Source: Propionibacteriaceae bacterium | Lineage (GTDB): Bacteria; Actinomycetota; Actinomycetes; Propionibacteriales; Propionibacteriaceae | Direction: 5' to 3' | Length of the DNA: 7,166 nt | Assembly (NCBI GenBank): GCA_009781325.1 | Contig: WQYJ01000101.1 | Span: 1 to 7,166 of the forward strand | Shown: piece after piece, positions 5,136 to 7,166 of the stretch | Numbering within the stretch: the first letter of the stretch is position 1 | How the letters are laid out: the number at the start of each line of letters is the position of its first letter | Made by a program: the position numbers and the translations under genes | Notes under the pieces: model-generated | Told to the model about the DNA's origin: nothing | The model's input: the letters and a program-made list of their open reading frames with translations, nothing else | Databases searched by the model: none

Positions 5136-6743
5136 TTAGTGTACGTGGGCTGCTGGGGCTTCCTCTTCTTCGGCTGGCTTCTCTACGATCAGGGTTTCTG
5201 TCGTCAGGAGTAGGGCCGCGATGGAGGCTGCGTTTGCCAATGCAGAACGGGTCACCTTGACGGGGTCAATGACACCGGCCTTGATGAGGTCTTCGTACTC
5301 ACCTGTGGCGGCATTGTAGCCATGGCCAGGAGAGAGCTCTTTGACCTTGGAGACGATGACATACCCAGGCTCTCCGCCGTTTTCGGCGATCCAGCGCAGG
5401 GGTTCGGCCAGAGAGCGGGCAACGATGTTGACACCGGCTTTCTCGTCACCTGTTGTCCCCAGACCATCGGCCAGGACAGCGGCGGCATGAACCAGGGCTG
5501 AGCCGCCACCGGCGACGATACCCTCTTCAATGGCTGCGCGTGTGGCAGACACGGCATCCTCGATGCGATGCTTCTTCTCCTTGAGTTCGACCTCGGTGGC
5601 AGCGCCGACCTTGATCACGCACACGCCGCCGGCGAGCTTCGCAACACGCTCTTGGAGCTTCTCGCGATCCCAGTCAGAGTCAGTACGCTCGATCTCGGCG
5701 CGCAGTTGCGCGACGCGAGCTTGGACATCTTCGGGGTTGCCAGCACCATCGACGATGGTCGTGTTGTCCTTGGTGGCCACGATGCGGCGAGCGCGTCCCA
5801 GCACCTCAAGACCCACCTGATCGAGCTTGAGCCCAACCTCAGGAGCGACAACCTGACCACCGGTGAGGATGGCGATGTCTTCGAGCATGGCCTTGCGGCG
5901 ATCACCAAAGGCAGGAGCCTTGATTGCGCAGGAGATGAACGTACCCTTGATCTTGTTCACCACCAGAGTGGACAAAGCTTCCCCGTCCACGTCCTCGGCG
6001 ATGATGACCAACTGACCGGAAACACCAATCACCTTCTCCAGCATTGGGAGAAGATCATTCATCGAAGAAATCTTGCCTGAGTTGATCAGGATGTAGGGGT
6101 TCTCGAAGACGGCTTCCATGCGATCAGGATCGGTGACGAAGTACTGCGAGATGTAGCCCTTATCGAACTGCATACCCTCAGTGAACTCCAGCTCCGTACC
6201 AAAGGTCTGAGACTCGTCAACAGTGATCACACCGTCTTTGCCGACCTTGTCGAAAGCCTGAGCAATCAACTCACCGATTTCCACGTCACGCGAAGAGATG
6301 GTCGCCACAGATTCCATGTCAGCGGTGGTTTCCACCGGACGTGCAACCTTGGCGAGTTCTTCGGTCACTGCGGCGACGGCCTTCTCGATGCCGCGCTTGA
6401 GACCCATGGGGTTGGCTTCGGAAGCCACTGCGCGAAGACCTTCGTGAACCATAGCCTGTGCGAGCACAGTGGCTGTGGTCGTACCGTCACCGGCAACATC
6501 ATTGGTCTTTGTCGCTACCTCTTTGGCCAACTGAGCGCCGAGGTTTTCATAGGGATCAGCGAGTTCGATTTCTTTGGCGACCGTCACACCATCATTGGTG
6601 ATGGTGGGGGCGCCCCATTTCTTGTCGAGGACGACATAGCGGCCCTTGGGGCCCAGTGTCACCTTGACTGTGTTGGCGAGGGTGTCCACACCGCGTTCAA
6701 GAGCGCGGCGTGCCTCCTCGTCAAATGCGAGGATCTTTGGCAT
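5136..6743 (-). CDS. groEL: Chaperonin GroEL (Hsp60), actinobacterial GroEL1 type
   Basis: This is a 535-residue 60-kDa chaperonin subunit. It forms double heptameric rings that fold proteins in the cytoplasm with ATP and GroES. ATP-site motifs are intact: TLGPKG at 29-34, GDGTTT at 85-90 with Asp86, and the hydrolysis Asp396 in RIED. The chaperonin signature A-A-x-E-E-x4-G-G-G lies at 403-414. The equatorial domain is about 1-133 and 408-535, the intermediate parts about 134-188 and 375-407, and the apical substrate-binding domain about 189-374. The C-terminus is EEEEAPAAHVH, lacking the Gly-Gly-Met tail of housekeeping GroEL. In actinobacteria this is the mark of the GroEL1 copy encoded with groES, and a second groEL elsewhere in the genome is expected (inference). 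The start ATG follows AAGGA, which overlaps the groES stop. The gap to groES is 13 bases, so the two form an operon. Confidence 0.98.
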   Translation of the reverse strand: MPKILAFDEEARRALERGVDTLANTVKVTLGPKGRYVVLDKKWGAPTITNDGVTVAKEIELADPYENLGAQLAKEVATKTNDVAGDGTTTATVLAQAMVHEGLRAVASEANPMGLKRGIEKAVAAVTEELAKVARPVETTADMESVATISSRDVEIGELIAQAFDKVGKDGVITVDESQTFGTELEFTEGMQFDKGYISQYFVTDPDRMEAVFENPYILINSGKISSMNDLLPMLEKVIGVSGQLVIIAEDVDGEALSTLVVNKIKGTFISCAIKAPAFGDRRKAMLEDIAILTGGQVVAPEVGLKLDQVGLEVLGRARRIVATKDNTTIVDGAGNPEDVQARVAQLRAEIERTDSDWDREKLQERVAKLAGGVCVIKVGAATEVELKEKKHRIEDAVSATRAAIEEGIVAGGGSALVHAAAVLADGLGTTGDEKAGVNIVARSLAEPLRWIAENGGEPGYVIVSKVKELSPGHGYNAATGEYEDLIKAGVIDPVKVTRSALANAASIAALLLTTETLIVEKPAEEEEAPAAHVH

Positions 6744-6756
6744 TGTGCATCAATCC

Positions 6757-7053
6757 TTATCGTGTGACCTTGGCGAGGATGTCGCGGGCGTTGAGCAGGA
6801 GGTAGTCATTACCGTCGTACTTGACCTCGGTTCCGCCGTACTTGCTGAAGATGACGATATCGCCCTCGGCAACGTCCATCGGGATGCGATTTCCGTTGTC
6901 ATCGGTACGACCCGGGCCGGTTGCGACGACCTTTCCTTCTTGCGGCTTTTCTTTCGCGGTATCTGGGATAACCAGGCCAGAAGCAGTCGTTTGCTCGGCC
7001 TCTAATGGCAGAACGAGGACTCTGTCCTCGAGCGGCTTGATCGTGGCTGCCAC
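6757..7053 (-). CDS. groES: Co-chaperonin GroES (Hsp10)
   Basis: This is a 98-residue subunit of the heptameric lid that caps GroEL. The GTG at 7053 is chosen as the start because AAAGGGG lies 7 bases upstream and because the protein then begins AATIKPLEDRVLVLPLEAE, as in the family. The N-terminal strand carries the KPLEDRVLV motif. The mobile loop is about residues 18-33 with GLVIP at 26-30, which docks to GroEL. The roof loop is around residues 47-56 and the conserved end is DYLLLNARDILAKV. An in-frame ATG at 7128 would add 25 residues but would start right below the CIRCE element and read through the ribosome binding site, so it is not the start. This is the first gene of the operon, followed directly by groEL. 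Confidence 0.97.
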   Translation of the reverse strand: MAATIKPLEDRVLVLPLEAEQTTASGLVIPDTAKEKPQEGKVVATGPGRTDDNGNRIPMDVAEGDIVIFSKYGGTEVKYDGNDYLLLNARDILAKVTR

Positions 7054-7060
7054 GTCAAGA

Positions 7061-7068
7061 CCCCTTTC
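7061..7068 (-). promoter_or_regulatory. Ribosome binding site deciding the groES GTG start
   Basis: The minus strand reads GAAAGGGG, then seven bases, then GTG at 7053. This strong purine-rich site picks the GTG over the upstream in-frame ATG at 7128. Confidence 0.85.
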
Positions 7069-7132
7069 ATGTTCGAGTGACGTGATGGTCACTGTGGTTG
7101 CTGAATCCCGATGTCGTCGCGGAGCCACCGGG

Positions 7133-7159
7133 TTAGCACACTCACACCGAGAGTGCTAA
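7133..7159 (-). promoter_or_regulatory. CIRCE element, HrcA repressor operator of groES-groEL
   Basis: On the plus strand the left arm is TTAGCACAC (7133-7141), the spacer is nine bases, and the right arm is GAGTGCTAA (7151-7159). The consensus is TTAGCACTC-N9-GAGTGCTAA, so one arm is perfect and the other has one mismatch (8 of 9), with the spacing exact. HrcA binds such sites and releases them on heat shock. The element lies about 80 bases before the groES start. The promoter -10 (possibly TATTAG at its edge) and -35 boxes are at or beyond the window end, so they cannot be verified. Confidence 0.93.
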
Positions 7160-7166
7160 TAGAGAA

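Noticed and set aside
5568..6080. Plus-strand open frame of 170 codons over groEL, and several shorter ones
   Set aside because: They lie opposite the fully conserved groEL coding sequence. They are by-products of its codon use, with no ribosome binding site or recognisable protein.
7054..7128. Longer groES starting at ATG 7128
   Set aside because: The extra 25 residues are unlike any GroES, and the strong ribosome binding site at 7061-7068 serves the GTG at 7053.

Overview
The window looks like the chromosome of an actinobacterium. The base composition is moderately GC-rich. The groES-groEL operon carries a CIRCE operator, and its GroEL is of the actinobacterial GroEL1 type, with a short acidic and histidine-containing tail instead of the usual Gly-Met tail. 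GTG and TTG starts are likely at two genes and one gene looks leaderless, which also fits. I cannot name a genus from sequence alone.

Layout, left to right. Positions 2-214 (+) hold the C-terminal end of an ABC-transporter permease of the FtsX/MacB type, cut by the window edge. Positions 204-3167 (-) hold one large gene for a 987-residue protein made of a short N-terminal region and four diverged copies of a roughly 210-residue predicted beta-helix module. It resembles carbohydrate-binding or adhesin-like proteins but has no visible signal peptide or cell-wall anchor. Positions 3232-3880 (-) hold a type II toxin-antitoxin pair, a Phd/YefM-type antitoxin followed by a VapC-type PIN-domain toxin. 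Positions 4044-5024 (+) hold an alpha/beta hydrolase of the lysophospholipase/monoacylglycerol lipase type with an intact catalytic triad. Positions 5136-7053 (-) hold groES then groEL, with an HrcA-type CIRCE operator at 7133-7159. A perfect 13-bp hairpin at 5096-5126 lies between the convergent hydrolase and groEL genes and can serve both.

The least expected signal is a second, degraded piece of vapC. Positions 225-268 match positions 3431-3474, inside the live vapC, at 36 of 44 bases without gaps. In the vapC frame both encode the pattern TRRxQRYxxITxW. The fragment is buried, in another frame, in the last codons of the repeat-protein gene, so that protein's tail is read from former toxin DNA. 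The repeat-protein gene is therefore bracketed by directly repeated vapC sequence 3206 bp apart, which suggests it was inserted or rearranged at a toxin-antitoxin locus.

Functionally the genes are mostly independent. The chaperonin operon is housekeeping and stress-related. The hydrolase stands alone between divergent and convergent neighbours. The vapBC-repeat-protein block looks like accessory DNA. No RNA genes, insertion sequences or CRISPR arrays were seen, and no stretch above 300 bases lacks a gene.
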